DNA of 64,000 nucleotides from Pseudochryseolinea flava (GTDB taxonomy: Bacteria; Bacteroidota; Bacteroidia; Cytophagales; Cyclobacteriaceae): contig NZ_QMFY01000002.1 of the NCBI RefSeq assembly GCF_003286915.1, forward strand, positions 62,001 through 126,000. The letters run 5' to 3'. Below the pieces are notes generated by a model. That model was given only the letters and a program-made list of their open reading frames with translations. It searched no databases and was not told where the DNA came from. Below are positions 55,903 to 64,000 of this stretch, piece by piece. The number at the start of each line of letters is the position of its first letter. The first letter of the stretch is position 1. The position numbers and the translations under genes were made by a program.

Positions 55903-56544
55903 ATGAATACAATGAAAATGAAATCAATGTTCTATTCGCTGCTTCTTAGTGCTGCAGCTTTGGTATTCCTGGCCAATTGTGCTGGTGGCAAAAAAGACGA
56001 ACAGGCTGATCATAACGAACACGTAGCGCACGATAGCACTGAGCATGCTGCCGGATCAACTGCGCCTGAAGCGGCAAGTGAACCACAGTTCCAAGCGGAT
56101 GCAAATTTCCAGAATCAACTTGCTTCAGTCTTCACTTCGTATGTGGCGTTAAAAGATGCTTTCGTTGCATCTGATGCAAGTAAAGTTAAAGGGGAAGCAA
56201 AAGAAACAGAAGAAGCCCTGGCAAAAGTCGATATGAAACTTCTATCTGGCGCGGCACACAACGATTGGATGAACTATCTCTCTCCTATCCAACATGCATT
56301 AAAGGAAATTCAATCAGCAACGGACATTGAAGCGCAACGAAAATCATTCAGTGACCTTTCAGATAATCTTTATAAAAGCGTTAAGGCTTTCGGTCTTGGC
56401 GGAAGAGATGCATTCTATGACTACTGCCCGATGGCCTTTAACAATGAAGGTGCATATTGGCTAAGTGATCAGCGTGAAATCAAGAATCCATACTTCGGTG
56501 ACAAGATGCTCACCTGTGGATCAGTGAAAGAAAAATTGAAGTAA
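55903..56544 (+). CDS. DUF3347 copper-binding lipoprotein
   Basis: A 213-residue protein with a lipoprotein signal (ALVFLANCAGG), a His-rich linker (residues ~30-55) and a four-helix DUF3347 domain. The conserved C-terminal motif AFYDYCPMAFNNEGAYWLSD followed by NPYFGDKMLTCGSV gives two Cys and two Met in the pattern of copper sites. The alternate ATG at 55909 only trims two residues. DUF3347 proteins occur in copper efflux operons and probably buffer or pass on periplasmic copper. It lies 47 bp after the second adaptor and 6 bp before the oxidase. Confidence 0.92.
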   Translation: MNTMKMKSMFYSLLLSAAALVFLANCAGGKKDEQADHNEHVAHDSTEHAAGSTAPEAASEPQFQADANFQNQLASVFTSYVALKDAFVASDASKVKGEAKETEEALAKVDMKLLSGAAHNDWMNYLSPIQHALKEIQSATDIEAQRKSFSDLSDNLYKSVKAFGLGGRDAFYDYCPMAFNNEGAYWLSDQREIKNPYFGDKMLTCGSVKEKLK

Positions 56545-56550
56545 CCAGAA

Positions 56551-57399
56551 ATGAAGCGTAGAGATTTCATAAAACGGTCCGGCATGTCTGCCCTCACAGC
56601 GTGGGTTGGATCTTCTTTTATTCTTCATGCTTGTCATACCGAAGACGACATGATCGGGGAGCCAAACTGGGTTGTAGAGGGTGCGTTTGACAGGCCTTTG
56701 ACAATTCCATCAATCGCTGAGGGAAGTGCTGCGCTGAACGCACAGTTCAGCGTTGGTGAACTCTTGAAAGGAAAGTCAAGCAAAACTTTGTCGTATGCAA
56801 ACGGGCTTCTTGGGCCCACGATAAAAGCAACCACAGGCGAAACTGTAAATGTATCTCTGCAAAACAGTCTTTCAGAAGAAACCAACATTCATTGGCATGG
56901 TCTCATCCTTCCGGAAAATATGGACGGACATCCGAAAGATGTCGCGTCTCCGGGAGGATCTCTAAATTATGATCTTCCTATTATTCAACGTGCCGGAACC
57001 TACTGGTACCATCCACACCCGCATGGACGCACGGCAAAACAAGTCTTTATGGGCCTAGCAGGAATGTTCATTGTGAATGATTCAGAGGAAGCAGCGTTGA
57101 ATCTGCCATCCAATGAATTTGAAATTCCTATCATCATTCAGGACAAACATTTCGAAGGCAACAACCTCGACTACTCTCCCAACGATGAGGAAATCATGAC
57201 CGGTTATCTTGGCGAGCAAATACTCATCAATGGACAGCATGCCCCGTTCCTGAGTGTTGAAGCAGGATGGTACAGAATCCGAATACTGAATGGATCCACT
57301 GCCCGTGTTTACAATCTTGGACTTACGGGCGGCAAGCAACTAATCATCATCGGATCAGATGGAGGCTTTTGCGAACTCCTGAATTCGTGTCAACCATAA
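56551..57399 (+). CDS. Multicopper oxidase, N-terminal part (frameshifted)
   Basis: A copper oxidase with a twin-arginine signal (MKRRDFIKRSGMSALTAWVG), cupredoxin domain 1 (NIHWHGLILPENMDG and YWYHPHPHG, the first type-2/type-3 copper ligands) and part of domain 2 (IIIQDKHF). The frame ends after GSDGGF; the rest of the protein is in another frame from about 57370. One extra T in the run at 57367-57370 would restore the reading. The enzyme would oxidise Cu(I) to the less toxic Cu(II) in the periplasm (CueO/CopA-type). It shares its transcript with the DUF3347 gene. Confidence 0.9.
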   Translation: MKRRDFIKRSGMSALTAWVGSSFILHACHTEDDMIGEPNWVVEGAFDRPLTIPSIAEGSAALNAQFSVGELLKGKSSKTLSYANGLLGPTIKATTGETVNVSLQNSLSEETNIHWHGLILPENMDGHPKDVASPGGSLNYDLPIIQRAGTYWYHPHPHGRTAKQVFMGLAGMFIVNDSEEAALNLPSNEFEIPIIIQDKHFEGNNLDYSPNDEEIMTGYLGEQILINGQHAPFLSVEAGWYRIRILNGSTARVYNLGLTGGKQLIIIGSDGGFCELLNSCQP

Positions 57400-58019
57400 T
57401 GCTTGGTCCCGGTGAACGACTGGATGTACTCATAGACTTCTCCGGCTCAACCATCGGAAAGGAATTTTATCTCGTCAGCAATAAGTTCAGTGAGTTCAAT
57501 GTACAAGGGAGACAATCTTTTAATCTTCTAAAATTCAAAGTCGACAAAAGTTCCGGTCGAAATTTTTCGATTCCTTCCATGCTCTCTGTTATTGATATAG
57601 TAAGCTCCTCGCAAGCAGTTAAAACACGTGTCATCGACATCGCACAGATGATTGGCGGCGAAGGTGGTCATGGTGGCATGGGCAGACATTCTATCAACGG
57701 AAAGATTTTCGAGATGGATCGCGTTGACGAAACCGTTTCTGCGGGCACAACCGAGATTTGGGAATTTGACAATTTAGCAGGTGATGAAATTCATCCGATG
57801 CATATTCACGGTATACAATTTCAGGTATTGGAAAGAATAGGTGGAAGAAACAAAATACTTGCCTCAGAAAAAGGCTGGAAGGATACGATCCTATTGATGC
57901 CGGGAGAAAAAGTTAAAGTGATTATGACATTTCCAGAATACACAGGGGTATTTGTCTTCCATTGTCATAATCTCGAACACGAAGACGATGGGATGATGCT
58001 TAACTATAAAATTATCTAA
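57399..58019 (+). CDS. Multicopper oxidase, C-terminal part (frameshifted)
   Basis: The continuation of the preceding gene, in frame from about 57372 (LRTPEFVSTIMLGPGERLDV); the first ATG after the break is at 57399. It contains domain 3 with the remaining copper ligands HPMHIHGIQFQVL and FHCHNLEHEDDGMM, including the type-1 site. It cannot fold as an enzyme alone. Together with the N-terminal part it would give the usual ~490-residue laccase-like oxidase. A Met-poor GGEGGHGGMGRHS loop lies near the start of domain 3. This is the second broken gene of the copper block. Confidence 0.9.
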   Translation: MLGPGERLDVLIDFSGSTIGKEFYLVSNKFSEFNVQGRQSFNLLKFKVDKSSGRNFSIPSMLSVIDIVSSSQAVKTRVIDIAQMIGGEGGHGGMGRHSINGKIFEMDRVDETVSAGTTEIWEFDNLAGDEIHPMHIHGIQFQVLERIGGRNKILASEKGWKDTILLMPGEKVKVIMTFPEYTGVFVFHCHNLEHEDDGMMLNYKII

Positions 58020-58216
58020 ACAAGCCGTTCAATAACATCCAAAAACTTCTTGTTCTGTAGCTTCAGAAAGTAGCCTGATTAGCAACAAGACTGCGCTTTC
58101 CAATATCAAGTTTTTTCGCTTTCTTAAAGCCAAGCATATTGAAGATTCTAACCCGATATTTTTTTCAATTCGACATAGCCTCACAGAACTCCTATACATC
58201 ACAGACGACAGCACCT

Positions 58217-58792
58217 ATGGAAAATATACTCTTTGACTTTATATCAAAATACGTTTCTCTGACAGCGGATGAGAAGAACGCAATCCTGTCTTTGGATCTA
58301 TTTCGCTCTGTAAAAAAAGGAACAATTCTGCTCAACGAAGGCCAAAGATCGAAAGACAGCTACTTTATCCTGAAAGGTTGTATTCGCACGTATTACATGG
58401 TAGACAGTGAAGAGAAAACGACTGCCTTCTACACAGAAATGGAAGTATTGACACCGCCTTGCGTGATCAACAAGACACCATCCGAATATTATGTAAGTTG
58501 TACTGAGGACACAATACTCACCGTTTCCAATGCTGATATGGAGGCAGCAGTAAATAGTAAATTTCCAAAGTTTGAGATCATGTGCAGAGTGTTGTCCGAA
58601 GAAATGTTAGCCAAACAACGAATAGATTTCGATGAGTTTAAAACTTCTTCTCCCGAACAACGGTATGTGAATTTACTTGAATCGCGCCCCGACCTTATCC
58701 AACGCGTGCCACAACATCAACTGGCGAGCTTCTTAGGTATCACACCACAATCTCTAAGCAGGTTAAGGGCAAGGATTACGGACAAAAAATAA
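58217..58792 (+). CDS. Crp/Fnr-family transcriptional regulator
   Basis: Start at the ATG at 58217 (MENILFDFISKYVSLTADEK), giving 191 residues. Residues ~20-120 form a cyclic-nucleotide-binding-type barrel (KKGTILLNEGQRSKDSYFIL) without the Fnr cysteines, and residues ~145-185 form a helix-turn-helix (VPQHQLASFLGITPQSLSRL). These Bacteroidota CRP-like proteins often control adjacent stress or metabolic genes. It follows the multicopper oxidase by about 200 bp and precedes two secreted paralogues that share an upstream box. Confidence 0.9.
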   Translation: MENILFDFISKYVSLTADEKNAILSLDLFRSVKKGTILLNEGQRSKDSYFILKGCIRTYYMVDSEEKTTAFYTEMEVLTPPCVINKTPSEYYVSCTEDTILTVSNADMEAAVNSKFPKFEIMCRVLSEEMLAKQRIDFDEFKTSSPEQRYVNLLESRPDLIQRVPQHQLASFLGITPQSLSRLRARITDKK

Positions 58793-58808
58793 CACTTCTC
58801 GCTCACTA

Positions 58809-58825
58809 CTTAACTTAAGTGAACG
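58809..58825 (+). promoter_or_regulatory. Conserved box upstream of the first secreted paralogue
   Basis: CTTAACTTAAGTGAACG at 58809-58825 recurs as CTTAACTTAAGCGAACG at 59580-59596. They lie about 60 and 57 bp upstream of two related genes, so the pair is likely a shared promoter element or operator duplicated with the genes. Confidence 0.5.
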
Positions 58826-58884
58826 CGTTATGAGATTTCGCCAATCTAGTTTTGCATTATCGTTTCCAATAAAAACGAATAGCT

Positions 58885-59502
58885 ATGCAAAAGAAAATCT
58901 TAACGCTTGCAGCTTCCTTAGTCTTGGCAAGCAGTTTACAGGTGTATGCGCAAGACCTATCAAAAGACGTCGCATATAAAAAATGGTTCATTGGCAGCAC
59001 ATTCTTTCTACTTGGAAATTTCTCCAAAGTAAATAACCCGGAGTATATACAACTGAACGTTGGGTATAGGATAACCCCTAAGCATGTTGTGTCCTTTGAA
59101 TTTAAACGATCCATTTATTCTTGGCCAATAGGCATACCGTTTGGACCATCTTTCGATGCTCCGGGGCTAAATTATCCGGGGCATGCACGCATCCTTGCGC
59201 CTACCCTAGCCTACCAGCACTTTTGGTGGAAAGGCGTCTATACATCTGTTTTCGCTTTGAATGCTTTTGAAAAGTATATGAATGAAAACAAAAAAAAGAT
59301 TGGAAACGGATACACCTTATACATAAACTTCCATCTGGGATACCAGTTGAAGTTTTTCAAAAACCGATTCTTTTTTGAACCCGCTATTGGATGTAGTTAT
59401 TGGCCCATCAGAACGAATGTGCCTGAATCCTTTAAAGCAGTAGAGAAAAAATGGCCCAATTACTTTATTCAACCTGGGCTTCATTTTGGGTTTAATTTTT
59501 AA
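58885..59502 (+). CDS. Secreted beta-barrel-like protein, first of two paralogues
   Basis: A 205-residue protein with a signal peptide (MQKKILTLAASLVLASSLQV, cleaved after QVYAQ) and then alternating strand-like segments rich in aromatic residues (QLNVGYRITPKHVVSFEF, YHFWWKGVYTSVFAL-like), ending in GLHFGFNF. The terminal Phe and the strand pattern suggest an outer-membrane beta-barrel. It shares more than half of its residues by eye with the next gene. Function unknown. It may be controlled by the Crp-type regulator next door, but no evidence shows this. Confidence 0.75.
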   Translation: MQKKILTLAASLVLASSLQVYAQDLSKDVAYKKWFIGSTFFLLGNFSKVNNPEYIQLNVGYRITPKHVVSFEFKRSIYSWPIGIPFGPSFDAPGLNYPGHARILAPTLAYQHFWWKGVYTSVFALNAFEKYMNENKKKIGNGYTLYINFHLGYQLKFFKNRFFFEPAIGCSYWPIRTNVPESFKAVEKKWPNYFIQPGLHFGFNF

Positions 59503-59579
59503 ACCCGAGCACGAGTGATTGTAAGTTGATTAGCAGCCATGCGATTGCACTCAGAATAATAAGCAAGCGTCCTTCATTT

Positions 59580-59596
59580 CTTAACTTAAGCGAACG
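59580..59596 (+). promoter_or_regulatory. Conserved box upstream of the second secreted paralogue
   Basis: Second copy of CTTAACTTAAGYGAACG, 57 bp before the start of the second paralogue (see the box at 58809). It was probably duplicated with the gene. Confidence 0.5.
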
Positions 59597-59652
59597 ATTT
59601 TAATTCCATTACCAGTCGTTCTTTGCTGTATTGTTTAACATTCTTAAAAGAT

Positions 59653-60276
59653 ATGCAAAAGAAAATTATACTCTTTGGATTAGCCTTTGCGCTCGCAAGC
59701 TGTTTACAAGTGAATGCACAATATACCAAGCAAGACAGCACGTATAAGAAGTATTTTATAGGAAGCACTTTATTCTTGCTTGGCAATTTCGCTACCGTAA
59801 ACAAACCTGATTTTATTCAACTCAACATTGGCTATCGCATTACAGGAAAAGATGTAGTCTCCATTGAACTGATCACTTGGAAATATGCATGGCCCTTAGG
59901 AATTAATCCAATGGTAGATCAAGCATACGGAACACAGGAAGAGGAATTTCCTGGCTACATCAGAGAGTATGGGTTCGCGCTGGCATATCAAAGGTACTTC
60001 TGGAAAGGTCTTTATGCAGCACTGCACGTCATGCCTACACTACAAACATTTGTGAATGAAAATGGTAATAAAATTGACAACGGGTTCCAGATATTCAATA
60101 CCAATCGCGTTGGCTACCACATAAAACTCTTTAAGGATAGATCTTTTATAGAACCATCACTCGGTATCGCTTACCGTCCTTATCACACTGAAATGCCTGA
60201 AGGTTTTAAACAAAAAGATGACAGGTGGCCAAAGTACACGGGTGAAATTGGCATGCACTTCGGATTTAATTTCTAG
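59653..60276 (+). CDS. Secreted beta-barrel-like protein, second of two paralogues
   Basis: The ATG at 59653 (MQKKIILFGLAFALASCLQV) matches the paralogue's signal peptide; the frame opens ten codons earlier. The mature part carries the same landmarks in the same order: YKKYFIGSTLFLLGNFATVN, LNIGYRITGKDVVS, LAYQRYFWKG, GYHIKLFKDRSFIEP, and the end GMHFGFNF. It arose by tandem duplication together with its upstream box. The fold suggests an outer-membrane protein with an unknown ligand. Confidence 0.75.
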   Translation: MQKKIILFGLAFALASCLQVNAQYTKQDSTYKKYFIGSTLFLLGNFATVNKPDFIQLNIGYRITGKDVVSIELITWKYAWPLGINPMVDQAYGTQEEEFPGYIREYGFALAYQRYFWKGLYAALHVMPTLQTFVNENGNKIDNGFQIFNTNRVGYHIKLFKDRSFIEPSLGIAYRPYHTEMPEGFKQKDDRWPKYTGEIGMHFGFNF

Positions 60277-60325
60277 AACTTTATTTCCAGCACGAACTAT
60301 TACAGGTCCTTCGCGGCGACGAAAA

Positions 60326-60991
60326 CTATCCTTGATTTTTCACTTCGACTCTTCCATCTTTGAAAGCCACGCCTCGAAGATCTACCGATTTGATCTGCCT
60401 GTCGATGTGCCCCGACTCCGACTGCACAAACAGCCTAGCCTGTCCGTTGTCTTCAATGACGATTTTATATTTTATCGCGCGCACAGGGATTTCGTACGTT
60501 ATACCACGCACGCCATAGTGCTCGTTTTTGTAGGCAAGATATTCTCCAGTTAAAATCCACCCACCCCTTGCTACAAAGTCTTCATCACCGCTTACGACCG
60601 AGATCAGACTTCTAAGCTCGTCCATCGTAGTTGAGACATTTCCCTGCGCATCGTAGAACTGTTCAAATTCAGAAGTTATTTGCAAACCCTCGGGTTCCAG
60701 TTGAGCAATCTTTACCGTGCTTTCCTCTGTGAAGATGAGCGAGAAGTCCCCCTCTTCGTATTCGGCAACATGCATGACTAGATTCAGAGTGATTTTTGTA
60801 ACGCCGCCTTTTTCATTGGTCTCTGTAGATGTGCTCGCAGCATTCGTTTCGCCAATTCCATCGTACGACATTTCCTGTCCTGACAATAATTTGACAGCTG
60901 CAGCGATAAGCATTTGGAAGCCCTGCCCGGCTTTCGCTGGATAGTGTCCGTAGAACTGAAAAAATAAGTCGTCGATTGGCGCCTTTTGCAT
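60326..60991 (-). CDS. Protein of unknown function
   Basis: I take the ATG at 60991 (MQKAPIDDLFFQFYGHYPAK) as start; the frame opens 28 codons earlier with unconvincing sequence. The ~221-residue product has a helical start (GQGFQMLIAAAVKLLSGQEM) and a beta-rich remainder (TKITLNLVMHVAEYEEGDF, YEIPVRAIKYKIVIEDNGQA). The AGQGF...LL pattern faintly recalls restriction-endonuclease-like N-termini, but no D-(E/Q)xK motif is seen, so I do not assign it. It stands alone on the minus strand. Confidence 0.55.
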   Translation of the reverse strand: MQKAPIDDLFFQFYGHYPAKAGQGFQMLIAAAVKLLSGQEMSYDGIGETNAASTSTETNEKGGVTKITLNLVMHVAEYEEGDFSLIFTEESTVKIAQLEPEGLQITSEFEQFYDAQGNVSTTMDELRSLISVVSGDEDFVARGGWILTGEYLAYKNEHYGVRGITYEIPVRAIKYKIVIEDNGQARLFVQSESGHIDRQIKSVDLRGVAFKDGRVEVKNQG

Positions 60992-61255
60992 GACCTTGTC
61001 GTTGATAATGGACAAATATGGTGAATTGAACTGGAAAATTTTGCGCCACGCGTGATGATACAAGCATACAACCACTCACTATTAGCGTTCGGATAAAGTT
61101 TTCACGTTTGTGTCCAAAGCCGGATCGCACTTTACGCTAATCAACTTCTTACATGTTTTACTGGGCTCATCTGATTAGTTTTCGTACATCAAACACTTCA
61201 ACTCATCATCGACACAAATCTGCGTTAGTGTCTAACAACTAATTTCGGTGGATAT

Positions 61256-61978
61256 TCAAACAGAACCTTGCGACTTTGACTTCGTTTTTTTTCCTTTTGC
61301 CTTAGCCCACAGATAGAATCCAGTGATTGCTACGAGCGTCAATCCAATACCGACAAAACTCAGAATCCCGCGCTTGCTGTCCCAGAAATCGTAGTCGTGT
61401 AACTTAACCATCCACATCCCAAACTTCAGATTTTTATCAACCTCCTCTTCAATTTCACCATTGTATTTATCGATGATGATTTGTGTCTCCAATGCGTCAT
61501 CATACGATATGATATAAACCGATCGGATATTGTTTCCCTTCCTTGTCTCGTATGATTCGTTAAGTTCCACATACTTAACTTTCGCCTCTCCCTTTACATA
61601 TTGACCGGCTAGCAACGTAGCCATGTTTTCATCAATCGGTGAGACCACTTCCCCACTCGTAGCGTCGATCAGTATGGGATTACCTTTCTTGATTCGAACA
61701 TCGTAAAAAGCAACTCCAGCTTCTCGTCGAAAACGAACTTCCGATATCACAGCATCAGATCCGGCGCTCCGCTTAGCAATACTAAAAACACTATCCATCG
61801 AAACCTCAGGAACGTCAAGGGCATAAGAATAACTTGTGTTCTTAACTTTCTTATAGTCTTCCTTCCAGAACCATTTATAGTTTGCACGGAAGAATCCCGT
61901 TAATGCAGAAATAAGCAAGAACGGCAGCAGAACAAGGCCGATGTAACGATGCGCTCTGGAACGCGTTAGCTTTTTCAC
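61256..61978 (-). CDS. PepSY-associated membrane protein
   Basis: A 240-residue protein with an N-terminal helix (LVLLPFLLISALTGFFRANY), a PepSY-type periplasmic domain (residues ~50-190; EVRFRREAGVAFYDVRIKKG, ATSGEVVSPIDE) and a second helix (GILSFVGIGLTLVAITGFYL). His residues in the helix-flanking HRYIG and KLHDYDFWD are typical of the PepSY-TM branch linked to ferric-siderophore reduction. The gene's start overlaps the stop of the DUF4198 gene (ATGA), and it probably belongs to the TonB receptor operon. A role as reductase or accessory for the imported metal complex is inferred. Confidence 0.88.
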   Translation of the reverse strand: MKKLTRSRAHRYIGLVLLPFLLISALTGFFRANYKWFWKEDYKKVKNTSYSYALDVPEVSMDSVFSIAKRSAGSDAVISEVRFRREAGVAFYDVRIKKGNPILIDATSGEVVSPIDENMATLLAGQYVKGEAKVKYVELNESYETRKGNNIRSVYIISYDDALETQIIIDKYNGEIEEEVDKNLKFGMWMVKLHDYDFWDSKRGILSFVGIGLTLVAITGFYLWAKAKGKKTKSKSQGSV

Positions 61979-62685
61979 TGAACGTCCATTGAAAGTGTTG
62001 CACGATGTCGGATCGCCTCAAAGGATTTGCCGTTGAAGCTGCCTGCGCCTTTCTCTAGATAGATACATTCGACAATGTATTGTCCCTTCCACAGTGGGTT
62101 GAAGGTAACGATGCCCTTCTCGTCAGTAGAAAGTTCCTTTGACCATTCATTAGGTGCATGGAAGAAAACCTTAGCCTTCGACAAAGGTTTTCCATTGAAC
62201 TGCACCGCAAATGAATTCTTCTCTTTCGCTGGACTGATTCTCAACATGGCTTCTGATGGAAACTGTGCCGCCGTACTTTGGTCTTGTACAACAACGATTT
62301 CTCTATAGGTATAATAAGTAGGCCTAACCACACCAATGCCACTTGCCGACCAGTCTACAACGCCGCGTACATTGTTAACGGCAACGATGGTATACTTTCC
62401 GGCAGTTGCTGGTACAAAGGTAGTTTTGAAAAATTTTTCCTCTGTCGTCAATACCAAAGGCAATTGCTTTCCATCGGGGGTGATAAGCCACGCCGTAACA
62501 CCAGCGAGTTCGTCCAATCTCCCACCGCGAACTTCGCGCACACCTTCATTGAATTCACCGTAGAAGATACGTACTTCTTGCACCTGACCAAGCTTCGCTG
62601 GTGATCCAAGTTCAATCCATAAGTAATGTGCATCAACCGAGAAAGCACTTACAAACATCAACGTGAGAAAAAATAGTATCTTCAT
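61975..62685 (-). CDS. DUF4198-type periplasmic protein
   Basis: A 236-residue protein with a signal peptide (FFLTLMFVSAFSVDAHYLWI) and beta-sandwich modules (GKYTIVAVNNVRGVVDWSAS; GKPLSKAKVFFHAPNEWSKE). The histidine that follows the signal (DAHYLWIE) is a conserved start of the mature DUF4198 domain, which is associated with nickel/cobalt or other metal uptake. It lies between the TonB receptor and the PepSY gene and overlaps the latter by 4 bp. It likely binds the metal complex after outer-membrane passage. Confidence 0.88.
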   Translation of the reverse strand: MKILFFLTLMFVSAFSVDAHYLWIELGSPAKLGQVQEVRIFYGEFNEGVREVRGGRLDELAGVTAWLITPDGKQLPLVLTTEEKFFKTTFVPATAGKYTIVAVNNVRGVVDWSASGIGVVRPTYYTYREIVVVQDQSTAAQFPSEAMLRISPAKEKNSFAVQFNGKPLSKAKVFFHAPNEWSKELSTDEKGIVTFNPLWKGQYIVECIYLEKGAGSFNGKSFEAIRHRATLSMDVQ

Positions 62686-62697
62686 TTCTACCAGTGT

Positions 62698-64000
62698 TTA
62701 AAATTTAAAGTTTACACCAGCCAGGAAGTTTCTGTCAGGAGAAGGAATAATTCCGTTCCAAGTCGCCCAGCGAAGTGTGAAGTATTTTTCATCGAACACA
62801 TTGTTTACGTTAAAATAAACACCCCAGTGCTTCCGGTTATAATTGATCGTAAAGTTCGTCACGTTGTATGATGGCACAGGTCCAAGTTTGCCATCCTCAG
62901 AAGCAACTTCTGTATTGGCGGCGTCGCTGTACTGTTTGCCAACGTAGTTATAAGAGAGATTGAATACGAGTTTATCTTCATTAAAGAGAAGTTTGTATCG
63001 AATTCCTGCAGCAGCCAAATCTGTAGGCGCATTGGGTAATATATTACCATCGTTTTCTCCACTTGTAAACGTCGCTCTCTGTTTGGTGATGTTGGCAAAC
63101 AGGCTAATACCTTTCCATGAACCGAGTTCAAGTTCAGCTTCGATACCGCGGTGAAGGCTGCTTCCAGCATTTTTATTTACGCCACTCTCGGCAATAACCT
63201 TGTTATCAAATACCATTCCGTAAGCAGAGATGTTGAATTGTAGCCATTGTACCGGATTCGTTCTGATCCCTACCTCGAGATTCTTCGAAGTCTCTGGCTG
63301 AAGATCTACACCAGCATCGACCGTACCAGGAGCGAGTGCCGAGTTGAGTGCTGGAGGCTGAAATCCTCTTGAGAATGTTGTATACACTCTGCTGTGATCT
63401 TTAATTTTGTAAATCAATCCTGCCGAGTAAACGAATGCATCGCTTGTGATTTCATCTTGTCTTCCTTCAAATATTGCACTATTAGGCGCCTTGTACATCA
63501 GATCATCTCGCTTGTACTTTACACTCGTGTAACGCACGCCTGGCGCGAAAGTCAATGACGGTATGATGTCAAATTCATCATAGAGATAAAACTCATGAAT
63601 GAAGCTTGTGTTGATTTTGTTTCCTGTTGTCGGACCTGTACGCGCTTCCTTATCTGCACCGGCAACATTGATGTCATCCAATCTATCTGTATGAATACGA
63701 ACGCCGGCGATCAATGAGTTGTTATGGCCAGCAATAGGGCGCGTCAGGTTGTAGTCGGTAACATTACCAAGGGCATGGATGTCACGTAGAAATCCGTTTG
63801 CTTTCGGCGTAGCGTACGAGATCCACCAGTCGCGTTGAAAGTAGTTTCCGTACAACGATGTTGAAATGGTTTGATACTGCCCAATCGTTTTTTTAAATGA
63901 CAGCGCTGTACTAAAACGTTGCGCAAAGAACTCGTCACTTGTATGCTGACTTTGTTTCGGATTCTGATCGTATTGCGCTTGCGTCAATCCTCCAGGCGTT
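62698..64000 (-). CDS. TonB-dependent receptor, C-terminal part (cut by right edge)
   Basis: The frame is open to the end of the window and continues past 64000. The last in-frame bases before the TTG at 63985-63987 read TPGGL, as in FecA-type receptors, so the visible 434 residues are the distal half of the barrel. It shows repeated transmembrane strands (YSAGLIYKIKDHSRVYTTFS, RGFQPPALNSALAPGTVDAG) and ends with FLAGVNFKF, a typical outer-membrane terminal phenylalanine. It imports a ferric-siderophore or metal complex powered by TonB. DUF4198 and PepSY genes follow at 12 and -4 bp, forming an uptake operon. The plug domain is outside the window. Confidence 0.93.
   Translation of the reverse strand, partial: TPGGLTQAQYDQNPKQSQHTSDEFFAQRFSTALSFKKTIGQYQTISTSLYGNYFQRDWWISYATPKANGFLRDIHALGNVTDYNLTRPIAGHNNSLIAGVRIHTDRLDDINVAGADKEARTGPTTGNKINTSFIHEFYLYDEFDIIPSLTFAPGVRYTSVKYKRDDLMYKAPNSAIFEGRQDEITSDAFVYSAGLIYKIKDHSRVYTTFSRGFQPPALNSALAPGTVDAGVDLQPETSKNLEVGIRTNPVQWLQFNISAYGMVFDNKVIAESGVNKNAGSSLHRGIEAELELGSWKGISLFANITKQRATFTSGENDGNILPNAPTDLAAAGIRYKLLFNEDKLVFNLSYNYVGKQYSDAANTEVASEDGKLGPVPSYNVTNFTINYNRKHWGVYFNVNNVFDEKYFTLRWATWNGIIPSPDRNFLAGVNFKF

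Noticed and set aside
57360-57402. Programmed -1 frameshift in the multicopper oxidase
   Set aside because: There is no X XXY YYZ slippery heptamer in the right frame and no clear downstream pseudoknot; a homopolymer indel is the simpler explanation.

Overview
The window looks like a chromosomal segment of an aerobic, free-living Bacteroidota, most likely Cytophagales (Chryseolinea/Ohtaekwangia-like). The basis is the gene content: GH130/GH97/GH43 carbohydrate enzymes, 2TM and HYC_CC_PP small proteins, HMA-AraC regulators, DUF3347 copper proteins, weak Shine-Dalgarno sequences and repeat-rich spacers. I saw no rRNA or tRNA gene. Assignments rest on reading motifs by eye, not on searches.

Layout. 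1-7.2 kb: the end of an alpha/alpha-toroid carbohydrate protein facing two GH130 genes, then a 2TM protein/CPA1 Na+/H+ antiporter pair, a sterol-desaturase-family hydroxylase and a cupin. 7.9-11 kb: an HMA-AraC regulator and a SulP transporter fused to a beta-carbonic anhydrase. 11.9-18.8 kb: a six-PAS histidine kinase with its receiver partner, a ChrA transporter, a DUF6223-like membrane protein, a VOC protein and an AraC regulator. 19.2-27.2 kb: a hemicellulose/oligosaccharide block, with GH97 plus an esterase on +, and two CE1-type esterases, GH43 and a type-B carboxylesterase as one minus-strand operon. No SusC/D pair is seen here. 28.9-33.8 kb: a divergent Lrp regulator and an operon mesX (DUF1852), mesD, BASS-type transporter and old-yellow-enzyme reductase. 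MesD/MesX is the folate- and cobalamin-independent, oxygen-requiring methionine synthase system. 34-42 kb: a repeat-rich gap carrying a copied UvrA fragment, a front-end-type fatty-acid desaturase, a cold-shock protein, small proteins, a receiver, a short UvrA-like ATPase and a PAP2 phosphatase.

42.6-58.8 kb is a long plus-strand copper block: HMA-AraC regulator, CopA ATPase, two mini-HMA proteins, HYC_CC_PP protein, CusA-like RND pump, TolC-like channel, CusB-like adaptor, a 20-unit 47-bp palindromic repeat array, a Y1 HUH transposase, a second CusB-like adaptor, a DUF3347 lipoprotein, a multicopper oxidase and a Crp/Fnr regulator. Together these would sense copper, move it from cytoplasm to periplasm, expel it across the outer membrane and oxidise Cu(I). 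Two genes in the block (pump and oxidase) are each split by a single frameshift at a homopolymer. 58.9-64 kb: two tandem secreted paralogues, an unrecognised protein, and a PepSY / DUF4198 / TonB-receptor operon that runs off the right edge.

The least explained structures are (i) the 47-bp REP-like array beside the Y1 transposase inside the copper operon, (ii) a second dispersed element made of a GTTGGTG/CACCAAC hairpin and a decayed transposase tail, one copy of which abuts a 149-bp displaced piece of the nearby uvrA-like gene, and (iii) the mes operon with its transporter and flavoprotein.
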